This document shows positions 43,475-52,513 of a stretch of DNA of 64,000 nucleotides, in pieces. The position numbers were made by a program, and so were the translations under genes. The notes beneath the pieces are model-generated. The model ran no database searches and was not told the DNA's origin. It saw only the letters and a list, made by a program, of their open reading frames with translations. Origin of the DNA: MFD01213-c1 sp963704405 (GTDB taxonomy: Bacteria; Planctomycetota; Phycisphaerae; Tepidisphaerales; Tepidisphaeraceae); assembly GCA_963704405.1 (NCBI GenBank), contig OY969903.1, forward strand, positions 3,968,001-4,032,000. Direction: 5' to 3'. The number at the start of each line of letters is the position of its first letter. Position 1 is the stretch's first letter.

Positions 43475-44263
43475 TCAGACATTATCGGACTTTTGTTCGG
43501 TTTTTTGCCGCCATTGCCCGTCGGAGGCCAGGAATTCGGCGGGACGAAATTTAGACTTATATTCCATCGAACCGCATCCGCTTACCCAGTAGCCCAGGTA
43601 GTAATAGGGTAGGCCGGCAGCATGGGCAAAAGCGAGTTCATTGAGGATGCCGAAGGTGCCAAGACCTCGGTGGGATTCGTTGGGATCGAAATAGAAATAG
43701 ACGCTGCTGAGGGAGCGTTTGCTGAGGTCGCAGATGCCGACGGCGAGCAATTGGCCGGCTGGGGTGCGGTAGGTGAATTCCTGGGTGTGTACCGGGGAAT
43801 CGTAGAGGAAGGCTTCGAAGGAGGTGCGGTCGTCGCCGATGGGCTTGGGTTCACCGCCGTGCCAGTCGGTGACATAGCGGCGATAGAGATTGAATTTTTC
43901 GTCGGTCGGCCTGGGCGGGCTGTGGGAAATCACCAGATCAGAATTTCGGCGGATGCAGCGGCGATGAGATTTATCCGGTTTGAATTGATTGACCAGCACG
44001 CGAATGGGGACGCAGAGGCGGCACCCCTGGCAAACAGGTTGATATATCACCTTGCCACTGCGGCGGAAACCGGAGTCCATGAAGTCGTGATAGAGTTCGG
44101 GTGAGATTTGGTGAGTGTAGAAAGCGCGGGTGGTCGCCTCGCGGCCGGGGAGATAGGAGCAGTCATGCGGTGGAAGCGTCACCAGGCGCAGGTCAACGGG
44201 CGGAGGAAGGGGAGACGGATTTTGGATTTTGGATTGCGGATCTGGGATTAGAGGCGAGGTCAT
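43475..44263 (-). CDS. bpt: Aspartate/glutamate leucyltransferase
   Basis: Bpt transfers Leu from leucyl-tRNA to proteins with N-terminal Asp or Glu, making them substrates of the ClpS/ClpAP N-degron pathway. The 262-residue protein shows the family's C-rich N-terminal motif (CSYLPGREATTRAF and YQPVCQGCRLCVPIRV) and the C-terminal core (YFDPNESHRGLGTFG, YYYLGYWVSGCGSMEYKSKF). The first 25 residues (PDPQSKIQNPSPLPPP) are low complexity and encoded by repeat-like DNA (ATCCAAAATCCAAAATCC), so the true start may be later. Confidence 0.92.
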   Translation of the reverse strand: MTSPLIPDPQSKIQNPSPLPPPVDLRLVTLPPHDCSYLPGREATTRAFYTHQISPELYHDFMDSGFRRSGKVIYQPVCQGCRLCVPIRVLVNQFKPDKSHRRCIRRNSDLVISHSPPRPTDEKFNLYRRYVTDWHGGEPKPIGDDRTSFEAFLYDSPVHTQEFTYRTPAGQLLAVGICDLSKRSLSSVYFYFDPNESHRGLGTFGILNELAFAHAAGLPYYYLGYWVSGCGSMEYKSKFRPAEFLASDGQWRQKTEQKSDNV

Positions 44264-44445
44264 GGAACGTCGTTGATTGAGCTACGGTTGGTAACTCGAA
44301 CAGTGTACCCGCCGAAGGGAGGAATTGGGCCCTACAAAGGTGTAAAGGGATTACGAATATTGAGACATCCTTCAACAGGCGGTCGCCCATGCAGCTTGCG
44401 TCTGGCGGAGCGCCGGAAAAAGAGACAGGAGGCCAGCATGGAGAT

Positions 44446-45702
44446 TTAGTGCGGCATGGGGAAATCAGTCGTAAAGTTGGCGACTTCTTCACGGATTTTG
44501 GTCAGGGCGGATGCGTCATCTTTGCTCAGTAGTGCGCGGTCGATGAAAGAGGCCACTGTTTTCATGTCCTGTTCTTTTAAGCCGCGGGTAGTGAGGGCGG
44601 GTGTGCCCAGACGGATGCCGCTGGTGAATTTCGCGGGGCGGGGATCTTTGGGGATGCCGTTGAAGTTGCAGATGATGCCGGCTTTTTCCAATGCGACGGC
44701 GGCTTCGGCGCCGGTGAAGTTTTCGTTGCGGGCGCGGAGATCAACCAGCATGAGGTGGTTGTCGGTGCCGCCGGAGACGATGCGGTAACCGTGTTCTTTT
44801 AACGCGCCCGCGAGGGACTTGGCGTTTTTGACGACCTGCTGGGAGTAGGTCTTGAATTCGGGCTTGAGGTCTTCACCGAAGGCGACGGCCTTGGCGGCGA
44901 TGACGTGCATGAGCGGGCCGCCTTGCATGCCGGGGAAGACGGCTTTGTCGATCTTGACGGCGAGTTCTTCGTCGTTGGTCATGATCATCCCACCGCGCGG
45001 ACCGCGGAGGGTTTTGTGGGTGGTGGTGGTGACGATGTGGGCATGAGGAAATGGCGACGGGTGCGCGCCGCCGGCGACGAGGCCGGCGATATGGGCGATG
45101 TCGGCCATGAGCAGCGCGCCGCATTCGTCGGCGATTTCGCGGAAGCGTTTGAAGTCGATGGTGCGGGGGTAGGCGGAATAGCCGCAGAGGAGCATTTTGG
45201 GTTTGCTCTCGAGGCAGACTTTTCGGACAGCGTCGTAATCGATGTATTCGAAGTCGCTGCGGGCGGTGTCATAGACCAGAGGATAGTGGACGGGATTAAA
45301 CCACTTGCCGCTCATGTTGACCTTGCGGCCATGGGAGAGGTGCCCGCCGTCGGCGAGGACGAGGCTGGCGAAGGTATCACCGGGGTTTAACAAGGCGAGA
45401 AAAACGGAGCCGTTGGCCTGAGCGCCGCTGTGCGGTTGCACATTGGCGAAGCGGCAACCGAAGAGTTGCCTGGCGCGTTCGATGGCGAGGGTTTCGATCT
45501 GGTCGTAGAAGCCGCAGCCCTGGTAGTAACGGGCATTGGGATAGCCTTCGGCGTACTTGTTCGTCAGCACCGAGCCCATCGCTTCCATGACGGCGGGAGA
45601 AACGTGGTTCTCGCTGGCGATCAGTTCCAGCGTGGTTTCCTGGCGGTGCTTCTCTTTTTGGATCAGGTCGAAGATGGCGGGGTCGGTTTGTTGCAGGCTC
45701 AT
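44446..45702 (-). CDS. glyA: Serine hydroxymethyltransferase
   Basis: A PLP enzyme converting serine and tetrahydrofolate to glycine and methylene-THF in the cytoplasm. The 418-residue length is standard. Seen: LELIASENHVSPAVMEA near the N terminus, NKYAEGYPNARYYQGC, SGAQANGSVFLALLNPGD, and the PLP Lys in TTTTHKTLRGPRGGMI. ATG at 45702 (MSLQQTDPAIFDLIQ) has GGAGAG upstream; the frame is open 25 codons further without support. Confidence 0.97.
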   Translation of the reverse strand: MSLQQTDPAIFDLIQKEKHRQETTLELIASENHVSPAVMEAMGSVLTNKYAEGYPNARYYQGCGFYDQIETLAIERARQLFGCRFANVQPHSGAQANGSVFLALLNPGDTFASLVLADGGHLSHGRKVNMSGKWFNPVHYPLVYDTARSDFEYIDYDAVRKVCLESKPKMLLCGYSAYPRTIDFKRFREIADECGALLMADIAHIAGLVAGGAHPSPFPHAHIVTTTTHKTLRGPRGGMIMTNDEELAVKIDKAVFPGMQGGPLMHVIAAKAVAFGEDLKPEFKTYSQQVVKNAKSLAGALKEHGYRIVSGGTDNHLMLVDLRARNENFTGAEAAVALEKAGIICNFNGIPKDPRPAKFTSGIRLGTPALTTRGLKEQDMKTVASFIDRALLSKDDASALTKIREEVANFTTDFPMPH

Positions 45703-45867
45703 TTTGGTTCTCTCCGGAAGAAAGGAGAGGATTGTAGCGGGATGGGGGGTGGTGAGAAAGGTGAGGCGGTTTGGCAATATACTCAGCCTCTCCCAACCTG
45801 CTTGCGGGCGGCCGCCGATCCACTCGCGCCAGAGATGCGACGGCGCTACTCGATTGGGATAATCATG

Positions 45868-46473
45868 TCAGGATCCGCCGAAAAGTTCTTCGGACTCGAT
45901 CAGCCGTTTGGCAAGTTCGGCCAGGGGGATGCGGCGTTTCTGGCTTTCTTGCTGGAGGCGTTTGTGGGCTTCGGGTTCGTCCAGGTTCAGGCGCTTCATG
46001 AAAATGCCCTTGGCCTTTTCAATGATCTTGCGTTCTTCCAGCGTCTGGGTGAGGGCTTGTTTTTCCTGCTGGAGCTTTTCCTGTTCGGCGAACCGCTGAA
46101 CGGCGACTTCGATCTGGGCGGAGAGGGCTTCGGGGCTGGCGGGCTTGATGAGATAGCCGAAAACACCGGCGGTGGCGGCACGTTCGATCAGTTCCTTGTC
46201 GCTATAGGCGCTGATGATGAGCGAGGGAACGCGGCGCTCCTTTAAGAGCTGGATGATGAGCGTGATGCCGTCGTCGCCGTTGAGTTGGATATCGACGAGC
46301 AGCAGATCGGGAGCGTTTTCGCGGAACATCTTGCTGGCTTCGGCGGCGGAGCCGGCGTGGCCGACGACGCGATGGCCGAGTTTTTCAAGCTGGACTTTGA
46401 GGCCCATGCCGATCAGCGTGTCGTCTTCGACGATCAATACCTGTCTTCCCCCTGGTTTTCTCGCTTCGCTCAT
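45868..46473 (-). CDS. Response regulator with ANTAR RNA-binding output domain
   Basis: A protein of 201 residues. Receiver domain (about 10-125: VEDDTLIGMGL, Asp in LLLVDIQLNG, Lys in YLIKPAS), a coiled linker, and a C-terminal ANTAR domain (about 145-200: LEERKIIEKAKGIFMKR... LAKRLIESE). ANTAR proteins bind paired hairpins in leader RNA and prevent termination. ATGA overlap with the upstream histidine kinase gene shows that the two form a two-component system. Confidence 0.95.
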   Translation of the reverse strand: MSEARKPGGRQVLIVEDDTLIGMGLKVQLEKLGHRVVGHAGSAAEASKMFRENAPDLLLVDIQLNGDDGITLIIQLLKERRVPSLIISAYSDKELIERAATAGVFGYLIKPASPEALSAQIEVAVQRFAEQEKLQQEKQALTQTLEERKIIEKAKGIFMKRLNLDEPEAHKRLQQESQKRRIPLAELAKRLIESEELFGGS

Positions 46474-49278
46474 AAAATGCCTTCCTGTCGTTCTTCGATT
46501 GTCAGGGGAAATTCAACGACGGCGCGTGTGCCGCCAGTTGGGATCGGCTCAAGGCGGAACTGGCCATGCAGTTCTCGCGAAACGATCCCGGTTACGATTT
46601 GCAAACCCATGCCGGTTCGCGAGATTTCGTCGGCGACGGCGTGGCCGTTTCCGCCGCTCTTTGTGGTGCGTGCGATATGAGGGCGGGACTGTCTGCGGGG
46701 ATCGGTTTGGTCGTAGATAGTGTCGGCCTGTGAAAAAGCGGTTGCGGCGCCATTGTCACTGATCTCGATAGAAAGCATGGTGCGCCGCAAAAGGCGGGCG
46801 CGGAACTCGAGCACGCCGTGGTCGCGAAGGCCGTGGGTCAATGCATTGTAGGACAGCTCGTGGAGGACCATCGCAAGGCTGACAGCGCGGTCCGTTTTCA
46901 GTTGGGCGCGAACGTCGCTGAAGTCCATGCGGATTTCTATTCCGGGGGGGCGTGTGATGGAGAGTGAGGCAAGGACTTGGTTGACAAGCTCTTCGAGCGA
47001 GATCGCGGTGACACCGCCGGTGAAAAGCTCATGCGTGCGGGCCATGACACGAATCCGCTGGGCGAGACGGGAAAGCGTGGGGCGGGCTTCTTCGGGGACG
47101 TTGCTTTCTTCCATGGTGAGCAAGGCGACGATGCCGGCCAGATTATTTTTCACCCGGTGGTGCAGCTCCCGGAGCAGCATTGCTTTGGTTTGTGAATCCT
47201 GGACGGCCTGGTGATGCAGCCGCGCATTTTCGAGGGCAGTGGCGGCCCGGGCGGCGAAAAGCTGCGCCAGCGTGATTTGTTCGATCGTGAAGTCTCCGGC
47301 GAAGCGGCGGATGACTGTCAGAAAACCCAGGGGCCGGCCATCGCTGCGGAACATCGGCACGCTGACGAAGCTGCCGACGTTTGGAATCTGCTGCCAGATG
47401 GGGTGAAGATCGGTTTCCTTTGCCGCGTTGGCGACAATTCGGGGCTTGCGTCGGCGAACATGCGCTCGACAGGTTTGGAGGGGCCGCCTACCCGGCTGCC
47501 GGCGAGGTAGTCGATTGGAGGGGTGGCGGCCATCAGGAGGAATTCACCTTGAATTTCAGTGGTGAGCAGCACACCGCACAGATCGACACCGAGGAGCCAG
47601 GGCATGAGCTTGACGATCTTGCTGAGGGTGCCATCAAGCGTGGGCTCGGCGTAGATAGCGGCGGTGACCGTCGACAGGCGCTCGCGCTGTTGGAGCAATG
47701 CTTCCTTTGCACACAGCGCGAGCTCCGCCTGATGATGCAACTGGGCATTGGCAAGCGTGACGGCGGCCTGTGCGCCCAGAGCTGCGCGAGGCGGCGCTCG
47801 TCTGAAGTGAACTGGTGGGGGCGTTCGTCGCCGAGCGTCATCAGGCCGATGACTCGGCCTTCGATAAGCAGCGGGATCTGGAGGATCGAACGAAATGTTA
47901 CGTTGCCGACGGTGGCCCACTGAACTTCGGAATTCCGGGCGTCATCGACTGCAACGACATGCTTTTCCCGAACGGCGGCGCGGGCGGTCCGGAAACTGCT
48001 CAAAGGGAAACGCTGGCCGACCATGGTGTTGTCCCAGCCGGTGCAGGCGACCATCCGGAACATGATCTTTTCGTCGTCCATTGTTGAAATATCAATTGGA
48101 ATGTCGGCGGCACTGGCCTGCTGGCCGGGGGGTTGCTCGACGACCAGAATGGCTGTCTTCGACATTTGGAGCAACTGACCGGCGGCCAACGCAAGTTGGT
48201 GCAGCACATCTTCACCGGAGCCGAGCTTGGCGCTGATAGCGGCGACGATCCGGTGGAGTTTCTCCATTGTGTTGGCGTAGGCGCGGGCCTGCTGCAGATC
48301 ACGCCGGCGATAGAGATGCGCCTGAAGGATGCCAAGCGCGATGACGCAGGAGGAGACGATGCCGATCGCCAGCATCCAGTTGGCGGTGTGCTGGCCGGCG
48401 ACCAACTGTGACGCCAACGGGCGGATGTGCAGCGTCCAGAACATCTGCGGCAGGCGAACGGGGATGACAGCTTCGTTGGGTTCGGACCCGTCGATTGCAG
48501 CCTCAGGTGAAGAAGCGAATAAGAGCCGCCTGGAATAGTCGATACGAACTTCAAATTGCTGGCGCGCCTGGGAATCGATGGCGGAGGCGACCATTTCTTC
48601 GAGCTTCACTTCACATAAAGCCGCACCGGCGAACGAGGGCGGGGATGTGCTGCTGAATGCTGAAACGACCACTCCAAAAACCGTGCCTGCGCCGGGCCGG
48701 GAATAGGGCCGGGTAATAAGAGGCGCAGAGCTTTGCTGGGCGGCGAGCCACACTTTGTTCCAGTCGGGGATGATGTCAGTGACGGGGTAGGTTGCACCCC
48801 CGGTTGCTGGTTGCCGCGGAGATCCGGGCAGGCGGGGTGTGAAATGAAAAAGGATTTTTCCCTGAGCATCAAACCACGCGAGGTAATTGCAACTTGGGAT
48901 GATGTCGGCGCTGGCCTCGGCGGCGGTGCGGAAATTTTCGACGTCCAATGTTCTCGATTCCATCGCGAGCAACTGAAGCTGCCGCGTGCGCGAATCGAGG
49001 ACGCGCTCGATGCGCTGTTCGAGGCGCTCACCGGTTGTGCGGGTCTCGCGGGTTAATTCGTCAGCGTAGCGCGACCGTTCCCGGCGCCACAAGAGCAGCG
49101 AGAGGCTGACCATGAATACAAGCAGGAGCAATGGCAAGCCGGTGCGCACAAGCCAATCAAAAGGAGAAGAGCGGCCATCGCTTAATGCAAAGGGTTCGGG
49201 GTCGATGGATGGCCGCGGCCCACTGTCGGAACGCGGCTGCTGATCTGGCACTTTCACACCTCCACCCCGTTTCAGCAT
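46470..49278 (-). pseudogene. Sensor histidine kinase (Cache-GAF-GAF-HisKA_2), two frameshifts
   Basis: In order: an N-terminal transmembrane helix (LVRTGLPLLLLVFMVSLSLL), a periplasmic Cache/CHASE-like sensor, a second helix (WMLAIGIVSSCVIALGILQA), two GAF domains, and a C-terminal HisKA_2 kinase (LLRELHHRVKNNLAGIVALL) with ATPase domain. Reading it needs a frame change near 47793 (RRLAQLWA then AQAAVTLANAQLHHQ) and one near 47443 (FADASP then RIVANAAKETDLHPI). Both fit loss of one base in GG or CCCC runs. The kinase end overlaps the ANTAR regulator start. Start ATG at 49278 is uncertain. Either decayed or intact with assembly errors; strong conservation of the domains favours the latter. 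Confidence 0.85.
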
Positions 49279-49436
49279 TATCAGGCGGATGGTTTGTCGT
49301 GCAAAGTTTTTGAGCGCAGTTTTGAGGGATTCTTTTAGGCGAACATCTCCATTGTGTGAAAGAAATATGCCTGTACGGTCTGGAGGATCGGCCGGCAAAA
49401 TCGAAACTGAGATTGGAAAGGGCGGGATATTACGGG

Positions 49437-49952
49437 TTAAGGGCGGTGAGTCAGGGGGCTCAGGCCAAATGCGGAGCGGATTTTGTTGGCGGCGGCCCAT
49501 AGGGAAGGCTCGCCTTCTAATATTTTAACGACGGCAGTGGTGGACAGACCAAGGTTCAGCGCCACCGCGGCGGGTTTGCCGGCCAGGGCGTGGAGCAGAT
49601 CGAGCACCAGACCGGCGGCAGCGGCATACAGATGGTGACGGTGCGAAACTTCTAATCGCTTGTTATGCCGGATGGAGGCAAGCCAATCCGGTGGTTCAAA
49701 ATGTGCCAGATCGATTGGTTCGCGCAGATCCGTTGCCAGCTTTAGTCGCAGGCGGCGAAGGACTCGCAATTTGTTTTCAGCGAGCGACCGGGATTCGGTC
49801 GCCGTCGCGCTCAGCCCGGTGGGCAGGTGAACGAGGCGAACGGCGTTGCTGGTTTTGTTTCGCTTTTGCCCGCCAGGCCCGGAACCGCGATAGATGTCGC
49901 AACGACACTGGGCCAGGAGCGCTTCATCGGTGAGGAGGCGGAGGGAGGACAT
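49437..49952 (-). CDS. Peptide chain release factor-like protein (GGQ domain)
   Basis: A protein of 171 residues with the RF-1 catalytic-domain motif GSGPGGQKRNKTSNAVRL near residue 22; GGQ triggers peptidyl-tRNA hydrolysis. Codon-recognition domains are absent, as in ArfB/YaeJ-type and other stand-alone release-factor-like proteins, though the C-terminal half (about 95-171) differs from the basic tail of ArfB. A role in ribosome rescue is likely but not shown. ATG at 49952 has GGGAGG upstream. Confidence 0.85.
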   Translation of the reverse strand: MSSLRLLTDEALLAQCRCDIYRGSGPGGQKRNKTSNAVRLVHLPTGLSATATESRSLAENKLRVLRRLRLKLATDLREPIDLAHFEPPDWLASIRHNKRLEVSHRHHLYAAAAGLVLDLLHALAGKPAAVALNLGLSTTAVVKILEGEPSLWAAANKIRSAFGLSPLTHRP

Positions 49953-50005
49953 TAACAGGAGTTTATGCAGCCGCGATCGACACGGGAAACAAATTGGACT
50001 GGCGG

Positions 50006-51451
50006 CTATCTGCTTTCTCCCAAAATTGGCAACTGTACCTTTACACTACTATCCGCGCCGTCATCCAAACCCGGGGCGGCGCCGACATATTGCTTGTCGA
50101 TCTTACGAACGTTTCGGACGGGCGGATGCGCGAGGGGCTGCAGGTCAGGGCTGTTTGGGCCATCGTGACGTTTCAGAATGTTGTAATATTGATCGCGCTG
50201 GGCGGGGATCCAGCCGGCATCGCGGATGAGGCGGCAGATTTCGCGCTCTTCCAGTTTGTACGTTGTGCCGGCGGCGCTGACGACGTTTTCTTCCATCATC
50301 ACGCTGCCCATGTCGTTGGCGCCGAAGAACATGGCGATTTGGCCGATCTTGGGCCCCATTGTCACCCATGAGGCCTGCAGCGAAGGGATGTTGTCGAAAT
50401 AGAGCCGGGCGATGGCGAGCATGCGGAGGTATTCATCTGCGCCGGCCATGCGCACGACTCGACCGCGGAGGATGTCGTCGTTGGTGCTGTCGTCGAAGGG
50501 GCCATAGGTTGCTTCATCCCATTCCTTTGCGCGGCCGAGGGGGGTGTTTTCACGTTGGAAGGGCCAGTGGATGAAGGCGGTGTAGGAGCCGGTCCGTTGT
50601 CCGTGGTCCGCTGTCCGTTGTGATTGAGCGAATACGCCGGGCCAGCGCTCCTGGGCTGATTTCATCACTTGGTTGGCGCGATCGGCATCAGCAACGGACG
50701 ACAGACCACGGACAACGGACAACGCATTGGAATAATTCTGCATATCCCTTAGCGCGCTCATGTGCTCGATGCGTTCGCGGACGAATTCGATATGGCCGAT
50801 GAGCATCGTGCAACTGGTGTTCATGCCCTCTTCATGGGCGACGCGCATGACGCGGAGCCAGTCGTCGCCGGTGCATTTGCCCAGACCGATGCGGCGTCGG
50901 ACGCGCGGGGAGAATATCTCCCCCCCGCCGCCGGGGATGGTGTCGAGGCCGGCTTTGTGCAGGCGGCGGATGATCTCGCGCACATCCATCTTGAAGAACC
51001 GCTCAAACTCGATGAACTCCGGCGGGCTGAAGGCGTGAATGTGGATCGTGGGAAAGTTGCTCTTGATGTACCGCAGCAGGTCTTCGTACCACTCGATGGG
51101 AAGCGCATCGTTCATGCCGCCCTGCATGAGGATCTGCGTGCCGCCGATGGCGATGAGTTCGCGGATTTTTTCGCCGATCTTTTCGTAGGTGAGGGTGTAG
51201 CTGTCGGCGTCTTCGTGGTCCCGGCGGAAGGCGCAGAACGTGCACTTGGCGGTGCAGACGTTGGTGTAGTTGATATTGCGGTCGATGACGTAGGTGCGGT
51301 AATCCTGCGGGTGAATTCGCTGCGTCACGGCGTGTGCCCATTGACCGAGGTCGTGCATGGAAGCGCGGCGATGCAGTTCCAGCGCCTGCTCATCGGTCAG
51401 CCGGGACTTGCCGGAAATTACGGGATCAATATCGAAGGACAGCTTGCTCAT
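50006..51451 (-). CDS. mqnC: Cyclic dehypoxanthinyl futalosine synthase with repeat-derived insert
   Basis: A radical SAM enzyme of the futalosine menaquinone pathway. The Fe-S motif is C66-x3-C70-x2-C73 (CTAKCTFCAF); other core blocks are GGTQILMQGGMNDALP, HAFSPPE, GLDTIPGGGGEIF and AHEEGMNTSCTM. MqnC rather than MqnE is inferred from these blocks. Residues about 242-288, between the usual ALRxxQ helix and TAFIHWPFQ, form an insert containing sequence read from two inverted copies of the GTCCGTTGTCCGTGG repeat (SQRTADHGQRTG and ALSVVRGLSSVADADR). The frame is kept throughout. At 481 residues it is clearly longer than usual (about 360-420). No other mqn gene is in the window. Confidence 0.9.
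   Translation of the reverse strand: MSKLSFDIDPVISGKSRLTDEQALELHRRASMHDLGQWAHAVTQRIHPQDYRTYVIDRNINYTNVCTAKCTFCAFRRDHEDADSYTLTYEKIGEKIRELIAIGGTQILMQGGMNDALPIEWYEDLLRYIKSNFPTIHIHAFSPPEFIEFERFFKMDVREIIRRLHKAGLDTIPGGGGEIFSPRVRRRIGLGKCTGDDWLRVMRVAHEEGMNTSCTMLIGHIEFVRERIEHMSALRDMQNYSNALSVVRGLSSVADADRANQVMKSAQERWPGVFAQSQRTADHGQRTGSYTAFIHWPFQRENTPLGRAKEWDEATYGPFDDSTNDDILRGRVVRMAGADEYLRMLAIARLYFDNIPSLQASWVTMGPKIGQIAMFFGANDMGSVMMEENVVSAAGTTYKLEEREICRLIRDAGWIPAQRDQYYNILKRHDGPNSPDLQPLAHPPVRNVRKIDKQYVGAAPGLDDGADSSVKVQLPILGESR
50591..50724. repeat. Pair of inverted GTCCGTTGTCCGTGG repeats inside mqnC
   Basis: GTCCGTTGTCCGTGGTCCG (50592-50610) and, inverted, CCACGGACAACGGACAACGC (about 50707-50726) lie about 100 bases apart within the mqnC coding sequence. 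The same unit forms the palindrome at 18726-18816. Confidence 0.85.
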
Positions 51452-51707
51452 ACAACGGGGAGTTTATGACCTTTCAGGAGGAAGGAAAAGCAACAGGGGA
51501 ATTCCGATCGCATTTTCAGCAGTTTTGAAGCGACGATCACCCGGGCGGCGAGAAAAACCCATCGCAATTCATCCCTTCCGGACCCGCAAATGATGTGATT
51601 CAATTTTTGAAGTTTTCAGTTGCAATCACCGATAAGTTATTATACACTAACTTTTGTAAGATATGAATGCTGGAGGATTCGGGATATTTTGATCAAGGGA
51701 GACAGAT

Positions 51708-52418
51708 ATGTCGGAAACAGGCGTTATCGGTTTAAGACTGGATGGACAACCGCTGTCCGATCGCGAACGGAAGATTCCGCTGGCGATCAAAGTTATTTAC
51801 AGCGTGTTTGTGGTTGTGCTGGTGCCTTATTACTGGCTTGCGTATGGGCCGCAGAATTTCCTGTTTTTCTGTGATGTGGCGCTGCTGGTCACGCTGGCCG
51901 CGTTGTGGATGGAGAGTTCGTTGCTGACCAGCCTGGAGGCGGTGGCCATTTTGCTGCCGCAGACGTTGTGGGTGGTTGACTTTCTGCTGCATTTTGCGGG
52001 CATTCATCTGCTGGGGATGACCAATTACATGTTTGATCCGAAATACAGCCTGTTCGTTCGGGGGCTGTCCACATTTCATGGGTGGCTTCCGTTTCTTCTG
52101 GTTTTCATGCTGATTCGGCTGGGGTATGACCGCCGCGCATTTGCGATTCAATGTGCAATCGGGATTGCCATGCTGGTGGTGAGTTATTTTTGCTTTGCTC
52201 CTCCACCGGCGCCGGCGGCTCATCCCAACTGGGCGGTCAATATCAATTATGTCTATGGAATGAGCGACGATAAACCGCAGGTGTGGATGCCGCCGCTGGC
52301 GTGGCTGGGGATGTTGGTCGTGGCATTTCCGATCGTGCTGTATCTTCCGGTGCATCTGATCTTGTCAAAAGTTTTTGGGGGGAAGGAACCAGTAAGCCCG
52401 GATTTGGATCACGCTTGA
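51708..52418 (+). CDS. Multi-pass membrane protein, paralogue 1
   Basis: A protein of 236 residues with about six transmembrane helices. Conserved pieces shared with the paralogue at 54321-55060 are IPLAIKVIYSVFVVVLVP, YGPQNFLFFCDVALLVTL, LGYDRRA and NINYVYG, with ...YLPVHLIL near the end. I know this as a conserved hypothetical membrane family; function unknown. It is followed by a strong terminator and flanks the MscS gene, with the paralogue on the other side. Confidence 0.8.
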   Translation: MSETGVIGLRLDGQPLSDRERKIPLAIKVIYSVFVVVLVPYYWLAYGPQNFLFFCDVALLVTLAALWMESSLLTSLEAVAILLPQTLWVVDFLLHFAGIHLLGMTNYMFDPKYSLFVRGLSTFHGWLPFLLVFMLIRLGYDRRAFAIQCAIGIAMLVVSYFCFAPPPAPAAHPNWAVNINYVYGMSDDKPQVWMPPLAWLGMLVVAFPIVLYLPVHLILSKVFGGKEPVSPDLDHA

Positions 52419-52441
52419 GGAGCTGCACTGAAATTCAGCCG

Positions 52442-52480
52442 GCGTGCGCATGGGCTCTGGCCTGTGCGCACGCTTTTTTT
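52442..52480 (+). terminator. Rho-independent terminator
   Basis: GCGTGCGCA (52442-52450) pairs with TGCGCACGC (52465-52473), followed by seven T. It ends the membrane protein gene at 51708-52418. Confidence 0.9.
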
Positions 52481-52513
52481 GCTTGTGGTTTACAAAATCT
52501 CTGCTGGGATAGA

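Noticed and set aside
46470..49278. Programmed ribosomal frameshifting in the kinase
   Set aside because: No slippery heptamer or stimulatory structure at either junction, and similar one-base losses recur in unrelated genes.
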